Of a stretch of DNA of 64,000 nucleotides, positions 63,937 to 64,000 are shown piece by piece. A program made the translations under genes and the position numbers. Position 1 is the stretch's first letter, and each line of letters opens with the position of its first letter. The notes below the pieces were generated by a model. That model was given only the letters and a program-made list of their open reading frames with translations. It was not told the origin of the DNA and ran no database searches. Source of the DNA: Acanthosepion pharaonis (Eukaryota; Mollusca; Cephalopoda; Sepiida; Sepiidae); the NCBI GenBank assembly GCA_903632075.3, contig CAHIKZ030004725.1:872501-936500 (forward strand). Direction: 5' to 3'.

Positions 63937-64000
63937 CTGGTGATAAGCTGAAGTTGTCTACTTTTAAAAGCAGGATTTGTTAGAAAATATAGAGGTCGAC
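63937..64000 (-). other. Possible exon end at the window edge (weak)
   Basis: On minus, TTATCACCAG is followed by GTAAGAGT, a strong donor consensus. One frame upstream stays open to the edge (RPLYFLTNPAFKSRQLQLIT). It could be a 5' exon of the SLC6-like gene or of another gene, or chance. No SLC6 motif is visible. Confidence 0.15.

Overview
This is a eukaryotic, animal-type window: AT-rich, intron-bearing and dominated by repeats. The only host gene I can support is a sodium/chloride-coupled SLC6-family transporter on the minus strand, seen as two exons (31962-32428 and 5826-5936). They join in frame through a 26,025-bp phase-0 intron and carry TM2 to TM5 of a B0AT-like (SLC6A15-A20 subgroup) amino-acid transporter. 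The TM1 exon(s) and everything after TM5 were not found, so the gene is partial. The very large intron, tRNA-derived SINEs, several LINE clades, Penelope-like elements and heavy (TA)n/(CA)n content fit a mollusc, most likely a coleoid cephalopod. That placement is inference; no sequence search was run.

Layout. 1-5.8 kb: the intron downstream of the TM5 exon, with LINE 3' ends, a 107-bp tandem array, a hairpin-dense GC-rich island and one copy of an uncharacterised ~1-kb dispersed repeat. 5.8-32 kb: the TM5 exon and the giant intron. The intron holds the second copy of the 1-kb repeat, several foldback elements, a head-to-head pair of Penelope-like fragments, a complete but inactivated Tc1-like transposon with TIRs and TA target duplication, two solo LTRs of one family (one nested in an RTE-like LINE), a small TA-flanked MITE, a composite repeat with two internal VNTRs, and many simple repeats. 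32-64 kb: upstream of the TM2-TM4 exon, a mosaic of jockey/CR1-like, RTE-like and R2-like LINE fragments, a second Penelope-like lineage, a 1.13-kb solo LTR with a CCAAT/TATA promoter, long purine minisatellites and a GC-rich 23-bp minisatellite open in three frames.

Nothing here forms an operon or pathway. The interesting structure lies in the repeats: a hairpin family with paired, compensatory base changes between copies; a ~107-bp terminal module found both in tandem and in inverted pairs; SINE-like repeats that share their 3' tail with a LINE; and direct repeats flanking a frame-neutral exon. All retroelement ORFs seen are broken by stops, frameshifts or truncation. Boundaries of diverged repeats are by eye and approximate (often +/-20 bp or more).
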